Shown here: one piece after another, positions 29,019 through 38,598 of the stretch
Position numbering within the stretch: the stretch's first letter is position 1
Layout of the letters: each line of letters opens with the position of its first letter
Origin: Willaertia magna
Taxonomy: Eukaryota; Heterolobosea; Eutetramitea; Acrasida; Naegleriidae
Assembly: GCA_902984215.1 (NCBI GenBank)
Contig: CADWAF010004273.1
Span: forward strand, 1-38,598
Reading direction: 5' to 3'
Length of the DNA stretch: 38,598 nucleotides
The notes under the pieces: generated by a model
What the model saw: only the letters and a program-made list of their open reading frames with translations
What the model was told of the DNA's origin: nothing
The model's database searches: none
Position numbers and translations under genes: made by a program

Positions 29019-30044
29019 TTATTTTTTAATCTGAAAAGGTAGTATGCCTTCTGTATTTGCAAAAGGATTGGATTCCTTATTGTTTTGTTGTTGTTGTTGT
29101 TGTTGATCTACATGGTTAATCATGTTGCTGCTGGATAGTGAGGAAAGAAAAAAGTTAGTAGGAGGGATGGTTGAGGAAGTAATGCCAGGCATAGGCATGG
29201 TAAGGGCTATAGGATTAGTGGTAAAGTCTGGATTATAATAGGATGATGATGTCTCTTTCTTTACGTCACTTGTTGTTATCATTGAATTATTATTATCTAC
29301 AACAAAAGGAATTGAAGGTAAATTAATTTCATCTAAAGAAATTATTTGTGTTGTTGTTGAACCAACTTTTTGATTTTTTAAATTATTATTATCAATTGTA
29401 ATTTTCTTTTCATTATTTTCTAATAATTCTTTATATTCTTGACTTAAAGGTAAGGCATGTGAATATTCACATAAATTACCTTTTGTGCATGAATTATATA
29501 AATGAAAGAATTTACATGGAAAAGAACTTTTATCATGACTAAATGGACAGTTTTCACCTTTATAACAAGAACCTGTAAGATAAAATTTACATAAATCTTT
29601 TGGTTTTGTGATTTTTGGTTGTTGTTCAATTATTTGTTGTTCTTTTTTCTTTTTGTTGTAATTATTTTTATTGGAATGTTTGTGTTTTCTCTTTTTTTCT
29701 TCGTTATTATTGACCATTTCATTATTATTGTCAATCGTTTTTTCTTTTGTTTGTTTCTTCTTTTTAACTTTATTAATTTTATTCTTTTTCTTATCTGACT
29801 TGTTGTTTTGTTGTTTCTTATTATTAAAAGATATTTCCTCATTATTATTTACATTACTAATAGATTCCGATAAATCATTTCTTATTTCTAACGATCCTAT
29901 ATTATTATTATCTTCTACTGTTGTTGTTGTTGTCAATAACAATAACGGTGACTCCAGTTGTTTGTGCTTTGTAGATAAATCTATTTTAGCTGGTTTCAAT
30001 AAAAAGTCCCTCCATAACTGTTCGTTATTAATATCTTTTACCAT
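29019..30044 (-). CDS. Tandem CCCH zinc-finger protein, ZC3H4/6/8-like
   Basis: 341 aa; ATG at 30044. After a Lys/Asn-rich low-complexity N-terminus come two CCCH fingers: C152-x7-C160-x5-C166-x3-H170 and C177-x8-C186-x5-C192-x3-H196 (LCKFYLTGSCYKGENCPFSH then FPCKFFHLYNSC). The wording LCKFYLTG-C, then FPCK-x-H-x8-C, then YSHALPLSQEYKELL closely follows the ZC3H4/ZC3H6/Suppressor-of-sable family, which restrains non-productive RNA polymerase II transcripts. Family placement is by motif memory. A CAA-repeat-derived polyglutamine run lies near the C-terminus. It is divergent from the RNase H1 gene with only 30 nt between the start codons, implying a shared promoter. Confidence 0.8.
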   Translation of the reverse strand: MVKDINNEQLWRDFLLKPAKIDLSTKHKQLESPLLLLTTTTTVEDNNNIGSLEIRNDLSESISNVNNNEEISFNNKKQQNNKSDKKKNKINKVKKKKQTKEKTIDNNNEMVNNNEEKKRKHKHSNKNNYNKKKKEQQIIEQQPKITKPKDLCKFYLTGSCYKGENCPFSHDKSSFPCKFFHLYNSCTKGNLCEYSHALPLSQEYKELLENNEKKITIDNNNLKNQKVGSTTTQIISLDEINLPSIPFVVDNNNSMITTSDVKKETSSSYYNPDFTTNPIALTMPMPGITSSTIPPTNFFLSSLSSSNMINHVDQQQQQQQNNKESNPFANTEGILPFQIKK

Positions 30045-30074
30045 TTTCTTTTTTTAAAAAAAATTGAAAAAAAA

Positions 30075-31206
30075 ATGTTCTCGCTAAAAGAATTTTTAAA
30101 AAAAAAATTGAGCCTGAACACTTCCATCAATTTATTGAATAATAAAATTGACAGCATATACAATCCGATAATTATTTCAAACATATTATTAAATAATAAA
30201 ATAAATAATAAAATAAAACAACAATCAATAATAAAGAGGAATATTTATTATCAATTTATAAATAATTTTCATATTAAAAAAAATTTTCAAATCTCAATAA
30301 TAATGCCATCGAAATTTTATGTTGTAGCTAAAGGAAGAAAACAAGGAATATTTAATTCATGGACAGAATGTGAAAATCAAGTAAAAAAATTTAAAGGTGC
30401 TATTTATAAATCATTTCCAACAATGGAAGAAGCTAAAAGATATTATTCAACACAATTAGCTAAATTACAACAATCTGAATCAATTAATGATAATGACAAT
30501 AATAATTTATTATTAAATAGTGAAGAATTGTTATCTTCTGAACTATTAAATAATAATAAAAAACGTAATAAACAAATTGAAATTCTGGATGATGACGATG
30601 AAGATAATAATAATAATTTAAAGAAACAAAAACAATCTTCTTCTTCACTTATCAATAATAATGAAGATAATAATGATTCAATAATTAATTATAAAAAAGT
30701 ATATACAGATGGTTCTTGTTTAGGAAATGGTAATAAAAATTCAATTGCAGGAATAGGAATATATTTTGGAGATAATGATCCATTGAATCATTATGAAGCC
30801 CTAGAAGTTGGTGATGGATTATTAGCTTCTAATCAAAAAGCTGAAATTAAAGCAGCAACTAGAGCATTAGAGATTATACCTAAAGATGTAGAATATATTG
30901 AAATATTAACAGATTCAAAATATGTTATTAATGCAATGACAGGTAATTATCTTTATTTTTAAAAATTTATTTTACAAAAATTGTAAAGATTGGCGATTTT
31001 CATGGCAAGAAAATAATTGGAGAACGAAAAAAGATAATAAACCAGTTCAAAATGAAGAATTATTTAAAGAATTAATTAATGAAATTGAAAAGAGAAAAGA
31101 AGTAAAATTTTCCTATGTTGCTGGACATTCAAATATTCACGGAAATGAAATGGCTGATCAATTAGCAAAGAAGGGAGCAATGTTATTATTAAACAAAAAA
31201 ATGTAA
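30075..31206 (+). CDS. RNASEH1: Ribonuclease H1 (hybrid-binding domain plus RNase H), two possible starts
   Basis: Exons 30075-30942 and 30989-31206 with a 46-nt intron (GTAATT..GTAAAG); 361 aa. Residues 79-125 (KFYVVAKGRKQGIFNSWTEC) are the hybrid-binding domain, followed by an Asn/Asp/Ser-rich linker and the RNase H domain. Its catalytic carboxylates are D212 (TDGS), E257 (KAE), D280 (TDSKY) and the Asp of HGNEMADQLAK; the His of AGHSN is present. Without the intron the last third would be lost. Met1 gives a basic, Ile/Asn-rich, probably mitochondrial leader. Met77 (nt 30303) directly before the binding domain would give a nuclear form, as in animal RNase H1. Removes RNA from RNA-DNA hybrids. 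Confidence 0.92.
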
Positions 31207-31298
31207 ATTTATATTTGTAAAAAAGAAGGTTAACTGTTATTATTATTATTGGCAATATAATTTTGTGGTTATTGGTTAACATAAGTGTTAACTACTAA

Positions 31299-32095
<797 letters not shown>

Positions 32096-32244
32096 TGTAA
32101 TTAATTGTTCGTTTTATTATCGGAAAGTCATGTTCTTTATATTATTATATTTAATGAAATGCATTGTAGGGAGTATGTATATCATCTTGTTGGTTTTATT
32201 AAATCAAAGAGAACCAATGATTGTAAATTTAGTTCAAAAAAAAA

Positions 32245-34266
32245 ATGAAAAAACTCTTTTCTTCACACTTTCAGCCTAAAATATTTCCTATCGGAAAAAC
32301 GGCATCTGTTAATAATCATTATTTATTTAATATGATTAATAATAATAATACTTTACGCTCCTTTTCAATTATTAATTCTATTCAAAGTTATAACAGAAGA
32401 GATAAAGAAAAGAAAAGAGAATTAAAAGAAAATAAATTTAAATCAAATAAGCCTTTTAGAAATAATAGAGATTTTAACAATAAGCCCTCCAGAAATTTTC
32501 CAAGAGATAAAGAATTTGTTCCAACATTCCTTAAAGAACAAGAACAATTAAATAAAGAATTATCTGCAACACCATTTGAATTAAAAAAAACAATAATTTC
32601 AGATATTACAGAAATTACAGCAGGTAATGCACATTGTGTTGGATGTGGTGCAACATTACAAACAAATGATATTAATAAACCTGGATATGTTCATCCAAAT
32701 GCAGTTGAAAAGAAAGTTATTGAACAAGAGAAATTTAATAAATTAACAAAAGAATGGGAACAAATTGAAGAGATTAGAAATGAATTAAAAACTAAAAAAT
32801 TACAAGAAATTCAAATAGAGAAAGGATTATCTTCATTAGAAGAAGCAGAAGAAGAATTAGAAAGAGAAGAATCTAAACCAAATAATGTTAATCCAAATAT
32901 TCCTAGATCTTTAACTGGATATACAGTTATGGATTTAGATGAATTTGAATTATTTAAGAAATATAAAAATCATAAAGGTAAATCTTTACAACAATTTATT
33001 GATGATAGTTTAAGTGAGATTGTTTGTCAAAGATGTCATCAATTAAGAAATTATGGTGTTTATAGTTGTGTATCAGTTGATCAACAATCTGTTAAACAAG
33101 TATTTGATAGAATTAGAGAATTAAAGAATAGAGTATTAATTATTTATATAATTGATTTATTTGATCCATTTGGTTCAATTATACCTAATTTTAAAGATAT
33201 AATTGGTGATAAACATTCTGTTTTAATTGTTGCTAATAAAGTTGATTATTTATTAAAAGGTAAAAGTAAATATAGTAGAGATGGAGGTAATGATTTATCT
33301 GAAAATGAAAGAATTAAAATTAAAAATTATAAAAGATTAGAAGAATGGGTTAGAAGAACATTAAAAAAAGATTTTAATTTATTTACAACTTTAGAAGAAA
33401 GAGAACAATTAGTTGGTGTAGAGATTGTTTCAAGTACAACTGGTACAGGAATGAGAGAATTACATGAAAAGATGAATAAATATAGAAAAGGAAGTGATGT
33501 TTATGTAGTTGGTTGTGCAAATGTTGGTAAATCAACATTTATTAATCAATTATTTAGACAACAACAAAGTACACGTTCACAACGTTCAATACAAATAACT
33601 ACATCTTCATTACCAGGTACTACTTTAAAAACAATATCATTCCCAATTATATCTGAAAATGGTGAAAGAGCAAATTTATTTGACACTCCTGGAGTTGTAA
33701 ATAAACATCAAAAATTATTTACAGAATATTTAAAGTATGAAGATTGGAAATATATTATTCCACATCCAGATAAAATTAATCCTAGATTTGTAAGATTAAG
33801 ACCGGGAAGATGTTTTTATTTAGCTGGACTATTTCGTTTAGATTATATTGAAAATAAAGTTGAAAAGGAAGAATGGGATAGATGTGTATTTTCTGTTTAT
33901 GGATCTACACAATTATCTATTCATTGTACTAATATTGAAAGGGCAGAAGAGGTTTATGAGAAGCATGCTGGAGAAGTACCTTTTATTCCACCTGTTGATG
34001 GAAAGAATTCACCTATTTATGGATTAAATAAGAAATTAAAGTTTAAAGTTACAGGTAATACAAGAGGTGAAAGTGTTGTTGATGTTTGTATTGGAGGAAT
34101 TGGTTGGATTGCAATTACAGGTGTTGGTGAAATGACATTTGAAGTTCATACAAATGAAAAGGTTGAAGTTTATGTTAGACAACCATGTTTAATGCCATAT
34201 TCTACTTTAGATAGAAAGATACTTAAACATGAATATATTGAACATAAAGATTATCATTCTTTATAA
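32245..34266 (+). CDS. Circularly permuted GTPase, NOA1/YqeH-like, probably mitochondrial
   Basis: 673 aa. A basic, Asn-rich N-terminus looks like a mitochondrial presequence. The zinc site is split: C131-x2-C134 and C261-x2-C264 (CQRCHQLRNYG), with about 125 extra residues between, longer than usual. G motifs are in permuted order: G4 NKVD (331-334), G5 near SSTTG (396-400), G1 GCANVGKST (423-431), G2 PGTT (457-460), G3 DTPG (480-483). The C-terminal part with FYLAGLFRLDYIE and VYVRQPCLM is the YqeH-type peptide/RNA-binding region. YqeH and NOA1 assist small-subunit ribosome assembly, here presumably of the mitochondrion. Confidence 0.9.
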   Translation: MKKLFSSHFQPKIFPIGKTASVNNHYLFNMINNNNTLRSFSIINSIQSYNRRDKEKKRELKENKFKSNKPFRNNRDFNNKPSRNFPRDKEFVPTFLKEQEQLNKELSATPFELKKTIISDITEITAGNAHCVGCGATLQTNDINKPGYVHPNAVEKKVIEQEKFNKLTKEWEQIEEIRNELKTKKLQEIQIEKGLSSLEEAEEELEREESKPNNVNPNIPRSLTGYTVMDLDEFELFKKYKNHKGKSLQQFIDDSLSEIVCQRCHQLRNYGVYSCVSVDQQSVKQVFDRIRELKNRVLIIYIIDLFDPFGSIIPNFKDIIGDKHSVLIVANKVDYLLKGKSKYSRDGGNDLSENERIKIKNYKRLEEWVRRTLKKDFNLFTTLEEREQLVGVEIVSSTTGTGMRELHEKMNKYRKGSDVYVVGCANVGKSTFINQLFRQQQSTRSQRSIQITTSSLPGTTLKTISFPIISENGERANLFDTPGVVNKHQKLFTEYLKYEDWKYIIPHPDKINPRFVRLRPGRCFYLAGLFRLDYIENKVEKEEWDRCVFSVYGSTQLSIHCTNIERAEEVYEKHAGEVPFIPPVDGKNSPIYGLNKKLKFKVTGNTRGESVVDVCIGGIGWIAITGVGEMTFEVHTNEKVEVYVRQPCLMPYSTLDRKILKHEYIEHKDYHSL

Positions 34267-34466
34267 ATAATTATTTAGAAATAATACAATGACATTTTAC
34301 AATATTTATTCCACAAAATGATCATTTACTAATTTTGAATAATTACCTTAAATATATTTTCTATTTTTTTAAACCTTAGACCTTGTTGTCTTGAGTTTTA
34401 AAAACTATTTTATATCTATTTTATTAAAAGCAACAAACAATATTATAGTCAACCACAACAAACAAA

Positions 34467-35099
34467 ATGTCCTTAACCTCAATTCAACAAACCCAACAAC
34501 AAGTTGTAACCAATCCAAAAGACAATAACATTAAACAACAACAATCAGGTTTAGAATCTACCATTTGGTTAAATCCTCTTGAAAAACACGTAGAACTTGA
34601 TCAACAACAAATCCCAATTCCAAATGACATTATAGAAAAATTTTCAAGTCAAGAAAAAGTTGAACAATTAATTACAAAGGCAGCTTGTAGAACAAAAACA
34701 AATCTTGAAAATATTCCCTCAAAAGAAGGACGTTATTGTACACATCATTTCGCAAAAGATGATATTACTATTACAGTTTTTTATTACCATCACAATGAAT
34801 TTTATTATGTTGTTGGAGTAAAATTTTTAAATCATAATGTTCAAAAAAATAAAATTGAAAATATTGAATTTGTAATTTGTAATCCAAGTGAAGTATCTGA
34901 ATTTAGAAATGAAAGAGAATATGAATATATTTATCAAGTAATTATGAATGGTAAATTTTATGATTTAAATGTAAATAGTTTAGGAATGTGTCATTTTGAA
35001 CAAGTCTCAAAACTTGAAACTGAAAAGGAATTAGAACAAGAAGGTTATGAAGATGAAAGTGAAAGTAGTGATCATTTAGAATTTACTCATTCTTATTAA
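34467..35099 (+). CDS. Hypothetical Gln-rich protein
   Basis: 210 aa; ATG preceded by CAACAAACAAA. A Gln/Asn-rich N-terminus (1-65) precedes a compact region (about 66-180) with ITVFYYHHNEFYYVVGVKF and FVICNPSEVSEFRNEREYEYIYQV, alternating strands and helices, and an acidic tail (EDESESSD). No signal peptide, TM or known motif. Separated from neighbours by about 200 nt on each side. Function not recognised. Confidence 0.7.
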   Translation: MSLTSIQQTQQQVVTNPKDNNIKQQQSGLESTIWLNPLEKHVELDQQQIPIPNDIIEKFSSQEKVEQLITKAACRTKTNLENIPSKEGRYCTHHFAKDDITITVFYYHHNEFYYVVGVKFLNHNVQKNKIENIEFVICNPSEVSEFRNEREYEYIYQVIMNGKFYDLNVNSLGMCHFEQVSKLETEKELEQEGYEDESESSDHLEFTHSY

Positions 35100-35337
35100 A
35101 ATAGATTATCATGTATTATTGCAAATAAAGTGTTTGTGTTGGAAAAAAGCCTTTGTAATTTTTTTTACATTTTCTTTCCAACCATTAATCTTCCCGCCAC
35201 CGTTAAAAAATTTCCAATTAAAAAAAGAAAATTTCATTCCGTTACACATTCCCACTACCGGATAAAAACAATTCCATTTCAAACCTCATTGATTAAAAAA
35301 TACACAAAAAAAATAGAAAATTTTAAAAACAACAACA

Positions 35338-35727
35338 ATGGCAACAGAAGTAAAGACATTTGATGATGCATATAGAGAAGATTATAAATCAAAAACTGGT
35401 CACTTAACAAACACAATGTATACCGGCGTTAAAAGAAGTGTTTCTCAATTTTTAAATAAGAATGGTGCAACTAAATTTGTTATTGGTTTAGCAACAAATG
35501 GACAAGAAGGATGTAAAGAATTATGGGAAAATACTTTTCAAACTGAAACTTATAAACAAATGATTCCATTATATAAAACAAATAGTACTTTATATGGAAA
35601 TGAATTAGTTAAAAATTTAGTTGAAGATTTTAAAGAAGGTTATGGTAATAGTAAGATGGATGATATAAAAGTTGGAAGTATTTCTAAATCTGAATCTCCA
35701 TTTATTGTTTATTTATGTTGGAAATAG
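35338..35727 (+). CDS. Hypothetical small protein
   Basis: 129 aa, no TM. KFVIGLATNGQEGCKELWENTF followed by YKTNSTLYGNELVKNLVEDFKEGY and a final FIVYLCWK looks like a small alpha/beta fold. The order (glycine-containing strand, then helix with Trp, then Glu-Leu helix) faintly recalls GIY-YIG-type domains, but the Y-I-G signature and catalytic Arg are not clear, so I do not assign it. The CAACAACA leader is shared with other genes here. The region 35728-35932 downstream holds no gene. Confidence 0.65.
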   Translation: MATEVKTFDDAYREDYKSKTGHLTNTMYTGVKRSVSQFLNKNGATKFVIGLATNGQEGCKELWENTFQTETYKQMIPLYKTNSTLYGNELVKNLVEDFKEGYGNSKMDDIKVGSISKSESPFIVYLCWK

Positions 35728-35932
35728 ATTTAAATGATTTGATCAATGTATACCCACCACCCTAGAGACCAATTATTTATTTATTTTTTTACTAATTTGT
35801 AATTTATAATCTATGTAGGATTGTAAATATTTTAAAGAAATTTGTATTTTGAATTTTATTAAAAATTTATTTTTAAAAGTACAATTTGTTTTTTTACATT
35901 GTTTTATTAAATAATGAATTAATAAATAATAA

Positions 35933-36829
35933 TCAATTCATTAAGCTAGATTCTTCTGAATATGCATATTGATTACGTTTCGTAATTTTATTAAATAAAA
36001 AGATAAATCCTTCTTTCGTAAATAATAATCCTTCAATAAATAATTGAAATGTAATTTTCCAAAAATTAAAGTTAGGAATCATTTCTTTAAAACCATTATT
36101 ACCACCATTACCACTATTATTATTATCCAAACTATTCATTTTGTTAAAATAAAATTTATTTAAAATACTTCCAATAATTAAATATAATATGAAAAAGAAG
36201 ATAAAAAGAATTAATAATAAACCACCAATGCCAACAGGATCTAATGGTGTTGATGATAAAGGATTATCTTTTGATAAACAAGCTAAAGATGATGTTATTG
36301 ACACATGATAATTTGTAATATCAGATGTAGGATGTTCTTCACCAATATATTTAAGTATTGGTTCTGCAGGTGGATTATCTGGTTGACAAATTAAATCAAT
36401 TGTAGTTTGTTGTTTCATATCAGATGTCATTTGTGGAATTGTTTCACCACCAATTATTGTTAACTTAACACCTTCTTCTGGATTATTAGAATTTAATAAT
36501 GAAATTTTATAGTTTGATGATTTTGTTTCACCACCAATATATGTGAAACATTGTTTAGTACTACCTGTACCACTAGTAAATACAACCATTGAAGAATATG
36601 ATTTTCCTTGACATGTTTGTCCAATGACATTACTACAAATATTAAATAGGAGTTGATAACCGGTAGATGGTGATACAGAATAGTAAGAAGTGGATTTTAA
36701 TTTATTTAAATTGAAAACTCCATTATTTGTTTGAAAAATACAGAATGATTCTTGTTGTTGTTGTTGTAATGAAGAAGTAACAATTAATGTGAAAAGAAGA
36801 AGAAAATGATAAAAGCTTTTTTTAAACAT
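35933..36829 (-). CDS. Type I membrane protein with MRH (mannose-6-phosphate receptor homology) domain
   Basis: 298 aa; ATG at 36829. Signal peptide at 1-21 (FYHFLLLFTLIVTSS), luminal domain to about 200, TM helix at about 201-224 (GIGGLLLILFIFFFILYLII), cytosolic tail to 298. The luminal part has six Cys (30, 64, 73, 94, 148, 184) spaced as in MRH domains: GVFNLNKL, then NIC, then a late IDLICQPDN and HVSITSSLAC. It resembles the cation-dependent M6P receptor/Mrl1/Atg27 class, which sorts cargo between Golgi and endosomes or acts in autophagy membrane traffic. The tail is long, with a second hydrophobic stretch (about 255-270) and YAYSEESSLMN at the end, possibly a sorting signal. Confidence 0.8.
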   Translation of the reverse strand: MFKKSFYHFLLLFTLIVTSSLQQQQQESFCIFQTNNGVFNLNKLKSTSYYSVSPSTGYQLLFNICSNVIGQTCQGKSYSSMVVFTSGTGSTKQCFTYIGGETKSSNYKISLLNSNNPEEGVKLTIIGGETIPQMTSDMKQQTTIDLICQPDNPPAEPILKYIGEEHPTSDITNYHVSITSSLACLSKDNPLSSTPLDPVGIGGLLLILFIFFFILYLIIGSILNKFYFNKMNSLDNNNSGNGGNNGFKEMIPNFNFWKITFQLFIEGLLFTKEGFIFLFNKITKRNQYAYSEESSLMN

Positions 36830-37131
36830 TTTTTTTTCACATTCACCCCTTAATTATAATTTAATTATGTTATTACTCCGTTTTGACACTACAACAATTA
36901 AAATATTTAATTAGCAAGCGTTAATTAACAGCATTGTAATTAACTCACTCTACTGTAGAAAGTGAAAAGTAGTTTGAGAGAAAATGAGGTTCAAAACGCA
37001 GTCAAAATTGAATACTGTTGGATGTTTCTATTTTGAAAAAGAAACACGTTTCCATTTAATTAAATGGTCGTTGATATCCATTTAATTAATTTATTAAAAA
37101 AAATTAAGATTGAGAAAGTATTTTGAAAATA
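36830..37131 (+). promoter_or_regulatory. Intergenic promoter region with 16-bp palindrome
   Basis: 302 nt between divergent genes. It has a perfect palindrome CCATTTAATTAAATGG at 37052-37067 and a half-copy (CCATTTAATTAAT) at 37078-37090, close upstream of the four-TM gene start at 37132. Homeodomain- or MADS-like AT-rich binding sites have this look; the factor is unknown. No gene seen in this interval. Confidence 0.45.
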
Positions 37132-37977
37132 ATGAACCCTTCTGAAAATAAGGTTGTTGATACTGCTGTCAATGTTCAACAACAAAATGGTGGTTACTAT
37201 CCACAAGTGCAACCACAACCAGTATTTGTTCAATATCCATATAATTTATATCCTCAATTATATAATAATAATGGTAATGCTTTAAATAATAATGGTGGAC
37301 AACAACAATTACACGTTTTACAAGGTGGTGTTCAATATCCAGTTATTTATCAACAAGGACCAATGACCACTGACAATATCTCAGCAAATCAACCAATTAT
37401 TACAATGGATCAAAATAATCAACCAATTGGATCTCAACAACAATTACTTGAAGATGGTTTACAAAATGTTGGTTCAAAATGTTGTAAAGGAAGTAAATGT
37501 TTAATGAAATTTAAAGAACAATTCACCAAAGAAAATGCAAAGAAAAGTATTAATATTTTATCATTATGTTTATTAGCTTTAGTTATTGTATTATTTACTT
37601 ATATTGGTGCTTATTATTATTCTCGTCCTCCAGTTTGGATTTCAATTCTTGCTGCTTTTGGTGTAGTACTTGGTATGGTTGGTCAACTTGCACGTAACCA
37701 TTTTATTATGTTAATTTATTTAATTATTAATGTTATTTGTTTTATCTTTGTTTGTACTGCATTATGGAGTACTAGAGCTGGAATGTGTTTTGGTTTTTTA
37801 TTAATTTCAGGAATTAAAGCAGCAGAGTTCACTAAAGTTTATTATGAAGAATATAAAGCAAAGAAAAGTCAACAACAACAAGAAACTACTACAATGTATG
37901 ATGCAACAACTAATCAACCAACTGCTGTCAATACTCAAAATAATGTAGAAGGAACTGAACAAATTCAACAACAATAA
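37132..37977 (+). CDS. Four-TM membrane protein with Gln/Tyr-rich N-terminus (paralogue B)
   Basis: 281 aa from ATG at 37132 (MNPSENK); the longer reading would begin at a TTG. Same architecture as the gene at 862-1701: a Gln/Asn/Pro/Tyr-rich N-terminus, VGSKCCKGSKC, four TM segments (SINILSLCLLALVIVLF, VWISILAAFGVVLGMV, MLIYLIINVICFIFVC, GMCFGFLLISGI) and an almost identical tail. Differences cluster in the N-terminus and TM2-TM3. From 37716 its 3' end is present a second time at 17508. Function unknown. Confidence 0.85.
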   Translation: MNPSENKVVDTAVNVQQQNGGYYPQVQPQPVFVQYPYNLYPQLYNNNGNALNNNGGQQQLHVLQGGVQYPVIYQQGPMTTDNISANQPIITMDQNNQPIGSQQQLLEDGLQNVGSKCCKGSKCLMKFKEQFTKENAKKSINILSLCLLALVIVLFTYIGAYYYSRPPVWISILAAFGVVLGMVGQLARNHFIMLIYLIINVICFIFVCTALWSTRAGMCFGFLLISGIKAAEFTKVYYEEYKAKKSQQQQETTTMYDATTNQPTAVNTQNNVEGTEQIQQQ

Positions 37978-38598
37978 AGTATCTTTGTCTAAAAAACAAT
38001 GAGCACCATAATTTCTGTCACTGTTGATGGAAAGAAATATAGATTTGATGAATTAATTTTAGATAATATCTTTAATTATTTAAATGTTGTTTACTTTTTA
38101 AATTTAGGTAAAATTAATTCGGAATTTCTTAAAATTATAAAACAGACACAAAGATTCAAACAATTTGAAGAAAATAAAATAAAAATAAATAATGAATGTC
38201 AATATAAAATTTTGATTGATGCAGACATTTTAACGAAATATGAAGATAACATTGACATTGCCTTTTACTTTACAAAATCTTTTACCAGATTATTAGATTT
38301 ACGTTGTTAAGAATACCACAAAAATGGCGATTAAATGGCGAAATAACATTTACCAGATTAAGAACGCTTATGGCAAATGGCGTTTTGTTTGTAATTTTAA
38401 TGACAGTGATTTACCTGAAATTCATTTCAACAATTACGATATTATGAAATGCTTAATTTCTTCTAATTATAGAATTTTACAATATGCTTCAAATGAATTA
38501 AAAGAAAATTCAAATTTATTTGAATTGGTTTGTTGTAGTATTTTAAAATGTGACATGGATAACATTTCAGACATTAGAGAAGATTATACTTTATTAAG
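37716..38598 (+). repeat. Copy 2 of the direct duplication (runs off the window)
   Basis: Same 883 bp as 17508-18390, in the same orientation. Here the left side continues into the complete four-TM gene, so this locus looks ancestral for the left part. The window ends inside the repeat, which is also what an assembly break at a repeat would look like. Confidence 0.93.
37999..38598 (+). pseudogene. F-box-like pseudogene, second copy (3' end outside window)
   Basis: ATG at 37999, F-box-like start FDELILDNIFNYLNVVYFLNL, frame lost at 38310, then homology resumes from about 38324 in another frame (PEIHFNNYDIMKCL), exactly as in the copy at 17791. The shared frameshift means the gene was already broken before duplication, or that the two short frames are each expressed. 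It lies 21 nt after the stop of the four-TM gene. Confidence 0.75.

Overview
The window is strongly AT-rich nuclear DNA of a unicellular eukaryote. It has a canonical 118-nt eukaryotic 5S rRNA, GT-AG introns of about 41-70 nt, a standard genetic code in its intact genes, A-rich leaders directly before most start codons, and single-copy eukaryotic genes (METTL5, RNase H1, mitochondrial EngB-like and NOA1/YqeH-like GTPases, a ZC3H4/6-like CCCH protein, an MRH receptor-like protein). Asn/Gln-rich proteins, a Zn2Cys6 regulator and an expanded F-box family suggest a free-living amoeboid protist, perhaps heterolobosean (Naegleria/Willaertia-like). That placement is inference.

Layout. 1-2.3 kb: the end of a probable nucleic-acid ligase, a four-TM protein gene and a fragment of an F-box/GTPase gene. 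2.3-12.2 kb: a block of dead mobile DNA. It holds a LINE (ORF1, then endonuclease, reverse transcriptase and zinc knuckle, minus strand) and, beside it, a Tnp2-type DNA transposon with two divergent genes, split by a (TAAA)n tract. 12.4-15.9 kb: an RCC1-like gene, 5S rRNA, a small gene and mitochondrial EngB. 16.1-23.5 kb: a decayed toprim/DUF3854-like gene cut off by an apparently identical copy of at least 883 bp from 37.7 kb, then F-box, F-box/LRR and F-box-GTPase genes and pseudogenes. 23.8-37.1 kb: dense ordinary genes. 37.1 kb to the end: a second complete four-TM gene and the source copy of the duplicated block, cut by the window edge.

Main observation. Three separate reading frames in the mobile block run for about 1-4 kb with many in-frame stops. 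Nearly all are TAA/TAG where Gln fits and TGA (once TAA) where Trp fits. In the same elements, invariant residues of the reverse transcriptase and of Tnp2 have changed almost only by C-to-T or G-to-A: YADD to YVND, the two Gly of G-x-P-Q-G, both Pro of the LSP block, and the Gly/Cys of a Tnp2 NGYYGC-type motif. This points to two-strand G:C-to-A:T hypermutation (RIP-like, or deamination of methylated cytosine) aimed at transposons. A variant genetic code explains the stops but not the sense changes. Neighbouring host genes and host pseudogenes do not show the pattern.

How the genes relate: no operon-like system is evident. The recurring theme is duplication. The four-TM gene, the F-box-like gene and the F-box-GTPase gene each appear as an intact copy plus fragments, partly in the same relative order, so the locus seems shaped by segmental duplication and transposon insertion.
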